This document shows, piece by piece, positions 41,002-51,475 of a DNA stretch of 64,000 bases; positions within the stretch are counted from its first letter, which is position 1; the number at the start of each line of letters is the position of its first letter. The position numbers and the translations under genes are program-made. The DNA comes from Lineus longissimus. Its lineage: Eukaryota; Nemertea; Pilidiophora; Heteronemertea; Lineidae. The stretch spans positions 25,142,646 to 25,206,645 of the forward strand of contig NC_088311.1 in assembly GCF_910592395.1 (NCBI RefSeq), written 5' to 3'. Below the pieces are notes generated by a model. That model did not search any database. It was given only the letters and a program-made list of their open reading frames with translations, and had not been told where the DNA came from.

Positions 41002-43012
41002 TTCTGCAGTAATTCTGAAATGAGTGCCAACATTTTTAAATAAGGGCAAACAAGATGTTCAGAAATCTTGCAAATCGCTCTCATTTTCACAATTGCACTT
41101 TGATTTTCATCAAACCTACCTCAAATTGAGCGTTACAGCTTGTCCCTGCATTTTAATCCATTCAAAAGTTCATTCCAACCACAACCGCTCCAGAAAATGA
41201 TGATTTTGTGCAGCATATTAGCCCCAATGCTTAATGCATGTGTCAAACATGGCACGTCAATCGTCATGATGACGCTACTTGCAATAGAGCGCCTGGAGCT
41301 GGTCCAACATCATTTTTCATGGCATTTCTTCAATGGCGCAAACCCCTGTGCAAATTGTGTGTATCAAAATTTCCTACGCTGGAACATCACTGGTCATCAG
41401 GCAGTTTTCTGGAGCAGTTGTGGCCGGAATGAACTTAGTCTCTTAGTTTTGAATGAATTAAAATGCAGGGACGCTGCAACCATCAATTTATTTTGAGGTA
41501 GGTTTGATGAAAATCCAAGAGCAATTAAGAAAATGAGATCGATTTTCATGATTTCTGAACATCTTGGACCAAATTATAGTTGACCACACTTGAGTCTTGC
41601 ACTGTTAGTGTTGGCCTTGCACTTGCACTCTGCAGTGAGTGACTGAGACTGAGTGAGTATCAGTAGGCCTATGGCGGATCCAGCCAAAACGACTAAGATT
41701 CTGCTCTCGACGATGGATTTTTCAGTACAACAAATATGTACCATGTGCCTTTTATGTAATACTCGGATGTTAATTAATTACCAGATTGTAAAGGCGGACT
41801 CAACGAGATATTTTAGGAATAAAGGCACAATGAAAATGAAAAGTGACAGCTCTAAAAAATTTCCACCGCCATGTTTGTTTACCTTTACGACGGCACTCGA
41901 TTCGTACAAAACCTTCAATGTTAGTTTCCCAAAACACAGCGTTAAAACATGCATATATTATAAGCCAAAATAATTTAAGACGACCGTACATTTTTTTACT
42001 TGAAGTTATGCAAATTGGGCTGATGATGCATTCCCGCGCAAATTAATTAGGGTACATATAAAATGAAAACTTACCACAAAACAGACGAGCCACCGAGCAA
42101 ACAGCGCGTGATTGATCGGCTGGGCGTGGCACCGTTCTTCGAGACAGTCAGGTTGAGGGATATCAAAGTAAAGCAATGACAACTGAACATACATATATTT
42201 AAGCGTGTAATAAAACAATTTATTACCAACAAACCGTGAAAATTGTACAACAAATCAATCAATGTAGCCCAACAAACAACTGAACAAATGAAATAAATAG
42301 TTAGCTATTTTCTTAGCGACAACCATATAAAACAAAAGCCAGAACGAGAACTAAAAAAATGCTTCAAACCTTCCCGATTTCATCTTTTTATCCAAACAAA
42401 CATTCGTACCCTAAGAAAAAGAGTATAACAAACATTGAATACAATTGAAACGACAAGAAGGGAGATTACCAGAAAATGGTTCGCTAATATTTGACAATCA
42501 ATGCTTCCATTACGACCTTTCCATTAATTTTCAATCCTATCCATGAATACAACGATATGGATGTATAAGGCAAACCACCATGCAAACGGTTTCTATCTCG
42601 GCGACACAATGCGTCAAATTGTGAGAGTTAGAAATAACTCATTAATGTACTTCAATTGTTACTCTGACCTGATCTATAGCCACGGCATGCGATGGGCAAA
42701 CAATACACCCACCATGATATTAACAACAATATAAAACAAACACTTTGTATGAACTAACAGTATAGTACGTCTCCAAGGAGCGCCGTTCATGACATCTAAT
42801 CATGATCTGAGCCATCAACGTCCAGATGCGATTGGCAGTTCGAAAATCTTAGTTTCGCTCGATGATGATCAAGAAACATCTTCAGAATCAGCCGAATGCC
42901 ACGATGTCTCAACACTTACCAATTTCACCATGGTGATTACATTTGAGACAGTATCTACCAGCAGTAAGCTCACATTAAATCACTGGGAACAATCATATCA
43001 TGTCACCCACAA
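41002..43012. other. Intergenic, UBE2U upstream / ZGLP1 downstream
   Basis: Contains the 516-bp inverted-repeat element entered below and the presumed 3' UTR of ZGLP1. Open frames here lack motifs. Confidence 0.5.
41051..41566. mobile_element. MITE with ~80-bp inverted ends
   Basis: The left end runs CAAGATGTTCAGAAATCTTG ... CAAACCTACCTCAAA. The right end is its reverse complement with scattered mismatches: TTTTGAGGTAGGTTTGATGA ... GATTTCTGAACATCTTG. About 350 bases of unrelated sequence lie between, without a transposase. It sits 50 bases upstream of the UBE2U start codon. Confidence 0.8.
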
Positions 43013-44924
43013 CTACATTTGCTTCTTATAGAACTTTCCAAACTTGGTTACGAATACGTATGTGGACATTTTTCTTCCATGAGAGAGCTGGACCCTCTCA
43101 CCACAACTGGAGCAGATGGGGCATGATTTGCCCGCCTTCCTGGGAACGTACCAGCAGTAGCTGCAACGGATTCGGTATTTCTTGTACCTAAAAAAGACAA
43201 TGAGGGTATCGTTATCAGCTCTTTCGAAAACTGGAAAATACACCGGATTTTATACGCGAACAGTGGTATTGGAGAGATTTTGCCTTGCAACGGCAACTCG
43301 GCGCTCCTCCCGCAACGAACTACACTGGCAGAGCATTAATTCAGTAGCTGCGTCTCATGGAATGGTCCACGACGGCGTCTTCTACTGTAGCTGTTGAAGC
43401 CTTACCTGATTCCACATGCGTTACAGAGTGGAGTACCGTCTTCGGCATCTCTCCATAGTGGTGTTTTCTTCGTACCGCAAGATGCGCACTGCTTGCCTGA
43501 AAATAGATGAAACAGCATGGCGAACAATGCAGACAGAGTACATTATCTCACTTGAGGCGAGTCTCGGAGAAGGTTTCTTCGGTCACATCGAACGAGACGC
43601 AGGCTCAACCAGGGGCGCGAGCAAAGAGCCGTGTACCCAAAGACTAATGCCGCCCAGCCCAGGGATTAGCAAAACAAATCCCACTTAACATATTCACATT
43701 GGTCGAAAAGGAGTCACAAGGCAATAAACCCAGTTGGAACCCACGCGACAAACCGCTCACGGTGACCGTTACTCAAAAGATAAAGAACTGCTTCACTAAC
43801 CCGTTTTCCCCATCTGTCGATGCTTGTTCTTTTTAGAAACTACCAAATCAACATCCGAGTCGGAGCTACTGGTTGAGTCCACATTGGTCAGGAAAGTTCG
43901 TCTGCTGTCGTGCCGATGGTAGCGACAATTACGGGTGCGGCGATGACAACTGAAACACAATGCAACAAAACACTGAGAAAATACATCTGATCTGCTCACC
44001 AGCAAGAACAGCTCTGACGACGGCGGGAAAAGTCCCAGTTCGCGGTGTCAATCGTTCGTAAAGTTGAGTGGGATTAGCGAACCTGGCTTGAAAGAGCGAT
44101 ATGGGCCTTATGTAAGATGACCCATAGTACCTGACAACATGGGAAGTAGTAGTCTATGCCTGTTTCACCGCAAGCTTATACGTGTACAATGATGTGACGC
44201 GAAGAACAAAAAGGACGAGGACAAGGAAACTTCGCGTTCTTTTCGAACAAAAAACGATCGGCATAACTGAATGAATAAATCAAAATACATTCACTTACCT
44301 ATAATATGATCTGATGCGCAATTTATATCGGCAATTCAAACTATCAAGTTTCGTCTTGAATTTCAGCACAACTCCCTTGAAACCTGGGTCGAACCGTCTG
44401 GCGCTCTTCTCTGGTCTACTTTGTTTCCTGGGCCGTCGACGTGCAAAGTTTTTTCTAAATATCGCCGTGACAGAATCATTGCGATCGTCTGCTTCTGAAT
44501 GTCCGTCTTGGATACAATCCGATGTGTCGATGTCTGCAGCTGTGATGTCATCAGATGATTTCGGCGATTGGCAGGGGATCACGTTTTCCGATAGCGTCTT
44601 CTCCGCATTTCTGCTGTTTTCAAACTCTTGTCCACAACAGCTGTCATCTGTTGGATCTGATGTCTCCGAGTACCATCCCGCGTCTGTTGTCGATGATCCA
44701 GCATCCGATTCAAACGCGCCACTGTCGCAGGCGAGCTGGGAATATGTTGATTGGGTAATTTGCGGTGTCGTCTGCCAACTTGAGACTGGGTTCCCGCCAA
44801 AACGCCACGATATCCGCGAATTAGAAGAAGGGGATTCAGAAAGTAGGATTGAAGATGGATCGCTGTGATAAGCACTCGCAGACGATGTATTCGGAGATGG
44901 TGATGAGTTCTTGATGATCGTCAT
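43013..44924 (-). CDS. ZGLP1: GATA-like zinc finger protein ZGLP1
   Basis: Exons (minus): 44,924-44,299, 43,949-43,801, 43,496-43,406, 43,187-43,013. They total 1,041 bases, 346 residues, phases consistent. The open frame extends 15 codons upstream to a stop, but the first ATG is at 44,924. Residues 262-286 form a GATA-type finger, C-x2-C-x17-C-x2-C, with TPLWRDAEDGTPLCNACGIR. A second cysteine cluster follows at 297-317 (CSYC ... CPIC-SSC). This two-part arrangement and sequence match vertebrate ZGLP1, a nuclear transcription regulator of germ-cell (oogenic) fate in mice. The long N-terminus is serine-rich and acidic, then basic (RRRPRKQSR) before the finger. The two linker exons are unlike anything I recognise. 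A related role here is inference. Confidence 0.9.
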
Positions 44925-45183
44925 GACTTTGTCGAGAGAATGATCGCTTTTTTCTCTGTTGAACCACAAGATCTGATGCGGTCAGGGCAAACTTTGGTGA
45001 TCGTCTGGCGTGTCCGAAGACAGTAACTTGAATTATGCAACACTCATTCAGCTGTTCAACAGTTCGGGACGATTATTACAAAATGATTTGGTCCGCTGCC
45101 ATTCAATGTACATGTATATGGGTTTGTCTGATGTCCATATCATTGCGCAACCGAGGCTTTATCTGTCTGCACCATCGCACTAG

Positions 45184-45189
45184 TTTATT
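45184..45189 (-). terminator. Possible poly(A) signal of 45.3-45.8 kb gene
   Basis: TTTATT on + (AATAAA on -) lies about 150 bases past the stop of the candidate gene at 45,335. A short (TTGAAT)n repeat is nearby at about 45,240. Confidence 0.25.
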
Positions 45190-45334
45190 GCATGTATTTT
45201 CAACCGAAATAGATGTATTTTTATAAGGTTCAATAAACTTAATTTGAATTTGAATTTGAATTTTGGTCGTACTGCAGTTAATTCAACCACATGTCATCGA
45301 TCAACATGAACAGTCCCAAAATCACGCTCTTGAC

Positions 45335-45807
45335 TCAACCACTCTTGATTACATTACAGTGAACACCTCGGCGCCACCTCCCAAAAGGCCAGTCTTTCAT
45401 GGTAGACCAGATCTTTTTCTGACACCGGTACTCTGACTGGGGGTCAAGTTTCTCCGGAGACTTCCACCAGGTGCAGTGGTAGTCATCTCCAGTGAAACCC
45501 TGAAAATTCTAATTTACCACAAATGGGCGACATTACCCGACATTTGTACTTGAGTGAATCAAACAATGGTGTGGTGCCGAAAATTAAACTAAGAAAATCT
45601 GCCTGCATCTTAAACACGTAGGTTATACAAAATATGACGCATTTTTCTTTCTTGACTTGCTGTAGATGTATTTCTTATACAAACAAACTGGTGAATTCCC
45701 AATGCATTTTTTAAAAGACGTTCTTGCAAATGCAATGAGACAGTAGACTGAGGCGAAGTACGCCGGTCATGACAATCACGTGGCCATCTGGCACAAATTG
45801 CCGCCAT
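45335..45807 (-). CDS. Uncharacterised small gene, mitochondrial-like N-terminus
   Basis: The candidate start ATG is at 45,807 within GTCATGGCGGC, a YY1-like context often seen at animal promoters. The frame from it stays open to 45,610; its N-terminus is rich in arginine and poor in acidic residues, which would suit a mitochondrial presequence. A second open segment, 45,499-45,335, begins right after an ATTTTCAG acceptor in phase 0 and ends in TGA. It is unusually rich in tryptophan and cysteine (HCTWWKSPEKLDP, MKDWPFGRWRRG), unlike random sequence. The joining donor is not settled; the best phase-0 site is GTTTGT near 45,690. I do not recognise the family. It is head-to-head with EIF3E, 136 bases between start codons. 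Confidence 0.45.
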
Positions 45808-45942
45808 GACACCTCTTTGAAACACACTTAATCTAGCCTCACTCTGGACTTTGAATTTGGCGCGCACTTGACATTTTTAAGTCTCACACAACTGAGTCGG
45901 TCTAGCATTGCGCGTGCCTACCGGCCTTTCCTGGCTGACAAA
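45808..45942. promoter_or_regulatory. Probable bidirectional promoter of EIF3E
   Basis: 135 bases separate two divergent start codons. Both starts sit in an ATGGCGG context (AAAATGGCGG for EIF3E), resembling a YY1 site overlapping the initiator. No TATA box is seen. If the minus-strand candidate is not a gene, this is simply the EIF3E 5' UTR and promoter. Confidence 0.4.
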
Positions 45943-48900
45943 ATGGCGGAATTCGACTTGACGAAAAATATTTCCCCGTATTTAGACCGGCATTTGGTCT
46001 TTCCCCTTCTTGAATTTTTATCAGTAAAAGAGGCAAGTTGTTTTTCATTGTATGAAGAATGTATATTCCATAGTTGTTTGTTCGAAAGAGATACTCTAGT
46101 CATGATTGAGCCTGTTTTCTTTAGCATATGGAGATGCATTTTTCACGTGGAAGTTTCTACAGCGTGCATTAGCCTAATGCATTGTGCTTACACCATCCAT
46201 GTACACAGCGTCCATACAACATACAGAGTATCGCAACATACATCAGGTACACACACCCATACGCATCAGTACGCAACACAAATGACATTGGCAATATCCA
46301 GTTGACATCGACTGGGGGGCTTATAATGTGCTCTAGAATAATAGAACCACGTCACATTAGGCCTAGGCCTATGATGTATCGTATCTTGTGTCTGTCTTTG
46401 CACGCACACCTGCCCGCCTGAGCGTGAGTGTGGAGATGGTTCGTGACCAGTTTCCTTTGCTTTGTTTTGAAAATATCCTTTCCTTAAATCACTGCAGCCT
46501 GGTGTTCACACTCAATCTCATTGACTTATCAATCATGTACATGTTTTTCAGCTTTACGATGAGAAAGAAATGTTAAAGGGGAAACTAGACCTGTTGAGTA
46601 ACACCAACATGGTCGACTTTGCTATGGATGTCCATAAAAACCTCTACCCGGACCAAGACGTTCCCAAGAGTAAGTGTCAGCCAGTGAACATGGTGACATC
46701 TGGATTGGTGACCAGTTGATCGAAGTGTCTGTCTACAGAGAGTCAAGGACACTGAAATGTTGTACACAGTAGGCCTAGTTGTGCTTTACTACCACTAATT
46801 TCATTTCAATTTAAAGAGGAAACATCCTTTCCCAGCCACAAGAACTAATATTGAGAAATTCAGATAGACTTGCCATAAAGTGATTTTTTTTCTGAACTGA
46901 GCAGAAAGAACTGATCACTTTATTATGTATTCATGAGATTTTTCGATTATTTTCTTTGTAGCTTTACGAGACAAGCGTGGAGATGTGGTGTCTGACCTTA
47001 AGAAATTACAGGCTGATGTTGAACCCATCACAAAGATCTTCGAGGATCCAGAAGTGTTACGTCAAATCCAGACTTCAAGGTATGATTCAACCACTGTTTT
47101 TATGATACCATGGGGCATGAACCATGAGATACCCGATTAGTTTCAAGTGTACCATTTGATTTACTCAGGGTCAAGATTAATCAAGAAGTTCAATGCTTAT
47201 AGATGTTTCTACCATTTCTCGGATTTGTGGCCATTTTTCATGGGGTGAGATTCTGTCAGATTGACACTGGGTGCCAATTCAAGTGAACCGTGACCTAAAT
47301 ATAACGTGAGGTTGATGTACTATAAGTTGTCTGTTGTCAATGTCAATTATCAATTAATTAGTCATGTTTGAACTTGTTCCCTTGAATTAGCAGTTTCTTT
47401 ATTGATCTTTCCAGGGATGGGCGACAGTTGTACGAATTCCTGTCAAAGAATCACGGGGTAAGAATAAGAGATGATTCAGGTCCGATTAGAAAACAGCATT
47501 CAGTCCAGCCTGTTTATTATTCTGAAGTTTGTCCTTATTTTTGCCCTCAATTGGTGTTGGCACCAAATCCACTTTGCTACAGGTTTGCTGAAAGTAATGA
47601 TTTGCATCAGCACACCCTGTCTTCTCTCAGCCATAGGGAAGACAGGTTATATTTGATGCTAGATCAACTTGTCTGGTTCGTTAACTGTGGTGTCTCATCA
47701 GTGGCACCTTGGATTTTCACTGGACAGACATTTGTATTGAATGGATTTGGATTGTACATAGACTTCCACAAGCCTTGCCTGAATAGATGTTTGGCATGCA
47801 TGAATTTTAATCAGATAATTCAGTCAGAATATTCATGTTTTTTTCAGTTTCAAGTGGAGTACCTTGATACGCTGTACAGATTTGCCAAGTTCCAGTATGA
47901 GTGTGGCAACTATTCGGGAGCAGCCGAGTACCTCTACTTTGTCAGGGTGTTGGTGAGTGTCTCAAATAACATAGATTATCACACATCACAGGCAGGGGGG
48001 TAACCTGAGACATGAACATTTGAAAAGATGTGAATTTCAATTCTAGTTCTAGGTTCTCTATCATGATTCATTGTTATGTAATTGCAATCACAGAGGTATG
48101 AGTTGAGAAATACACCAGAATTGTGCTTCCTGATTAACAAGTCTGTATGTATGCTTCAGGCCATCAAAATGGATTCAATTTTGTACCTCTCATGTTACTT
48201 TTCAAATCTTTCTAGATTCTACCCAATGACAAGAACTATTTGAATGTGCTATGGGGTAAACTAGCATCAGAAATCCTGATGCAGAACTGGGAGACGGCCC
48301 TTGAGGATTTGACAAGGTTGAAGGATGTGATCGAAGGAAATGTGGGGGTGAGTGGAATTGTGTCACTTATTGTATCCGTTGGTTACCAGATGTCACATAA
48401 GGAATGTGTGGCTGGCCTACTCACAAGATTCATATGGCTGTGGTAGCAATCTATTTGCAATGAAGGCCCACTGCTTGATAAGTTAAACTTGTGTGTCTCG
48501 AGTGCCAGTGTTCTTGAAGTTGGATATGATTCCAAGACATTGAATGTGGAAACCTCACTTTTAAAATGACCTCTGTTTTGTACATGTCCTTCCAGACCTT
48601 TGGATCAGCTCTCCAGTCATTACAACAGAGGACGTGGTTTATCCACTGGAGTTTGTTTGTTTTCTTCAATCATCCAAAAGGCCGTGATCTGATTATTGAC
48701 ATGTTCCTCTATCAACCATCGTGAGTATCTCTCTTGTTGACAGTTGTTTGCACTTGGTGAGCAGAAAACGAAAAGCAGCAGAAAAGGAACAAAATCCACC
48801 ATAGCCACCTGGTGAAGAAACCTCAAATCACCAACTCAAGGTGTATGAAGCTGAAGGGAAACAACATCTATGGTGAGCTTTGATGCTTATTTTGAACACG

Positions 48901-50650
48901 TATCTCACCATATGTTTGAACTTGCAGCTACCTGAATGCCATTCAGACGTTGTGTCCCCACATCCTCCGTTACTTGACCACAGCTGTCATCACCAACAAG
49001 AGGAGAAGAACTGTACTCAAGGATTTAGTCAAAGTTATTCAACAGGTATGCAAGAGTGGGAGATCAGTGGCTTGTTGGGCTCTTGAATCAGGTTGTGGAT
49101 CTGACTCTAGAAAGGATCATCGCCATTTTGTCTTTCTGTCCTTGCTTGTATCCTCACAGGAGTTCAACGAGTGCCAAGTTAACTGGCTACACACCTTGGA
49201 CTATCACAAAACATACAATATAGTTGGTTTTCACTTCTGTTATGGGGGTAAGAGTTGAAAGCCGGTTTGCATCAGCACACCCTGTCTTCTCTCAGCCATA
49301 GGGAAGACAGGTTATATTTGATGCTAGATCAACTTGTCTGGTTCGTTAACTGTGGTGTCTCATCAGTGGCACCTTGGATTTTCACTGGACATACACATAT
49401 TTGTTTTACTCCTGACAGAGAGCAGTTACATATATGTCGTGGTTATTGCATCCAACTTTCACTTCCAGGTTACTTCTACACACCCCCGAGAGAAGTGTAT
49501 GAATCATATCCTCTGACATCTTCTGTCTCCTTTTGCAGGAATCCTACACATACAGAGACCCCATCACTGAGTTCTTAGAATGCCTCTACGTGAACTTTGA
49601 CTTTGATGGTGCCCAGCAGAAATTGAGAGAATGTGAAACGGTTCTTCTGAACGACTTCTTCTTGGTCGCCTGTCTGGAAGATTTCATAGAAAATGCACGT
49701 CTTTTCATCTTTGAGACCTTCTGTCGGATACATCAATGTATTAGTATAAAGTAAGTCATGTTCAGTGTCCTTAATAGTTTTAGCAACTGGGATTTTTGTA
49801 GAGACTGAAAGTCATCATATGATATCTATCTTGGTATCTTGTCCTCTTGTATGGTTCGAAGATAGTCAAAGGATGTTTGTTCTTTTCCAGCATGTTGGCC
49901 GAGAAGTTGAACATGACCCCTGATGATGCTGAAAGATGGATCGTCAATCTCATCAGGAATGCCCGATTAGATGCAAAGATTGATTCAAAACTAGTAAGTA
50001 TCATAGTGTCATTTGGTCCCAATGTTGGATTGATACACAAGCCACACGGTATCAACACGACATCTCAGGCTTAATGCAAGGAACTTCCATGGCACTATCT
50101 CATTCTCAGAAATTCACTTACTGATTCAACAACTATTTCGGAGTTCGAGTCTGCTGCAAAGGACATGTTTTATATATGTGCATGATTTATTTTCAGGGTC
50201 ACGTTGTGATGGGAACCCAGGCCGTCTCGCCGTATCAACAAGTGATAGAGAAGACCAAGGGTCTGGCGTTCAGATCACAGATGTTGTCGATGAACATTGA
50301 GAAGAAGCATGGGCAGAAAAACAAACAAGCGGATCAGGATTCTGTGAGTATTGGTCCGGGTTAATATTCAGGTGGTAGAGAGATTGGGTGCCCACACCCA
50401 CTCTTGATGATAGCTGAGCTTAAAGAAAGGAAAGAACATTCCTCCAGTCACCAGTCGGCCACAAAGTGGTCATCCAAGGCATTTGACATCAGCTGACAGG
50501 AGCAGAAACCAAAGTTGAATGTAGACCAACAACAGAGACACGAGTGGTGTGACATAATGCTTGCCCCTTGTCTTGACAACCATCATGTCACATTCTTTCA
50601 TGATGTGCTCTCTATTTCAGAACCGTGAATGGGGCGGCCCAGAATTCTAG
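45943..50650 (+). CDS. EIF3E: Translation initiation factor eIF3 subunit E
   Basis: Twelve exons: 45,943-46,032, 46,552-46,669, 46,962-47,079, 47,415-47,457, 47,848-47,952, 48,216-48,347, 48,596-48,720, 48,928-49,045, 49,539-49,750, 49,891-49,993, 50,197-50,343, 50,621-50,650. They total 1,341 bases, 446 residues (human 445). eIF3e (INT6) is a PCI-domain subunit of the cytoplasmic eIF3 complex that brings mRNA to the 40S ribosome. Diagnostic segments are [54 protein letters not shown] and, in the PCI winged helix, [20 protein letters not shown]. The NK-RRR junction is a few residues shorter than in human. Intron 1 starts with GC, not GT. Introns 4 and 8 share an identical 126-bp segment. The C-terminus (NREWGGPEF) differs from the vertebrate tail. 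Confidence 0.97.
47601..47726 (+). repeat. 126-bp duplicate, copy A (EIF3E intron 4)
   Basis: TTTGCATCAGCACACCCTGT ... TTGGATTTTCACTGGACA, identical to the segment at 49,266-49,391 as far as I can read. It contains an acceptor-like CTGTCTTCTCTCAG. Confidence 0.9.
49266..49391 (+). repeat. 126-bp duplicate, copy B (EIF3E intron 8)
   Basis: Second copy of the intron 4 segment, same orientation, 1,665 bases downstream. Flanking bases differ immediately on both sides and no terminal repeats are seen, so the mechanism is unclear. Confidence 0.9.
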
Positions 50651-50856
50651 ACGTTACGAGTTTCCGATTTCGTCAGTTGTCAGCCAAGTGGAAAATAGTG
50701 TTGAGACATCAGTGAATTCATATAATCAGATCATATTGTATGCTGTGGTGATAGTCATCTAACAAGCGGTGGGACTATTAAATACTGAGGAGGACAATTA
50801 CATATAGCCTGTGTATTTATACCTTTATCATGTATCTTGGTGTTTACAAGATCAAA

Positions 50857-50862
50857 AATAAA
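50857..50862 (+). terminator. EIF3E polyadenylation signal
   Basis: AATAAA about 207 bases after the EIF3E stop codon, the first such motif on this strand after the coding region. Confidence 0.6.
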
Positions 50863-50885
50863 TATATGAAATACAATTGGAAATG

Positions 50886-51250
50886 TATTGTTTGAGTTGT
50901 TGTATCATCAATCAATCAATGTTGGCATTTGTAATGCGCTCCAATTACTCAGCGAGTGGGTATTCTGGAGCGCTCAATCGAGAATCAATGTTACAGAGCT
51001 TTTGTGGCAGCTGGGAGCAGCTACCGCAAAGGAACGACCACCAGGAGTCTGGCAATTAAACCGAGGAACCTCAAGGAACATGGCAGATCCTGATCTAAGG
51101 CTTTGTCGATCGATCCTCCTTAATTGAATCGAGGATCTGAGATATTCTGGAGCCTTCTCAGTCAAGCAGTTGAACACCAAGAGCAGAATCTTGGAACTGG
51201 ATCCTGAGCTTGACTGGTAGCCAGTGCAATTGCTGTGAAGGATGGTTCTA
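50886..51250. repeat. Possible dispersed repeat fragment
   Basis: The stretch has GTAATGCGCTCC, GGAGCGCTCAATC and GAGCTTGACTGGTAGCCAGT motifs, which resemble dispersed repeats common in marine invertebrate genomes. This is recalled impression, not a match. It lies between the convergent 3' ends of EIF3E and PARS2. Confidence 0.25.
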
Positions 51251-51340
51251 CGTAGTCATAGGAATTAGATATCCCCTGATGTCCATGGTCCTCCCAGGCA
51301 GGTCAAAGAAAGTAATGAACAGTCCCCTTGTATTCAAGCT

Positions 51341-51350
51341 TTTTATTTAT
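51341..51350 (-). terminator. PARS2 polyadenylation signal
   Basis: TTTTATTTAT on + contains overlapping AATAAA-type signals on the minus strand, about 130 bases beyond the PARS2 stop. Confidence 0.55.
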
Positions 51351-51475
51351 TATAAATTGGTTCTACAGTTGAGTACATGCACTGCATATCTGCATACATA
51401 TAGACAAGGCTGGAGCTCCTCAAACACGTAAGAGGTCGCAATGAAAACATCCGTATCAAATCACTGTCTCTGTTG

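Noticed and set aside
44314-44868. 184-residue + strand open frame
   Set aside because: It lies antisense to ZGLP1 exon 1, whose frame is confirmed by splice phase and the downstream GATA finger. The opposite-strand frame is a shadow of that exon's codon bias.
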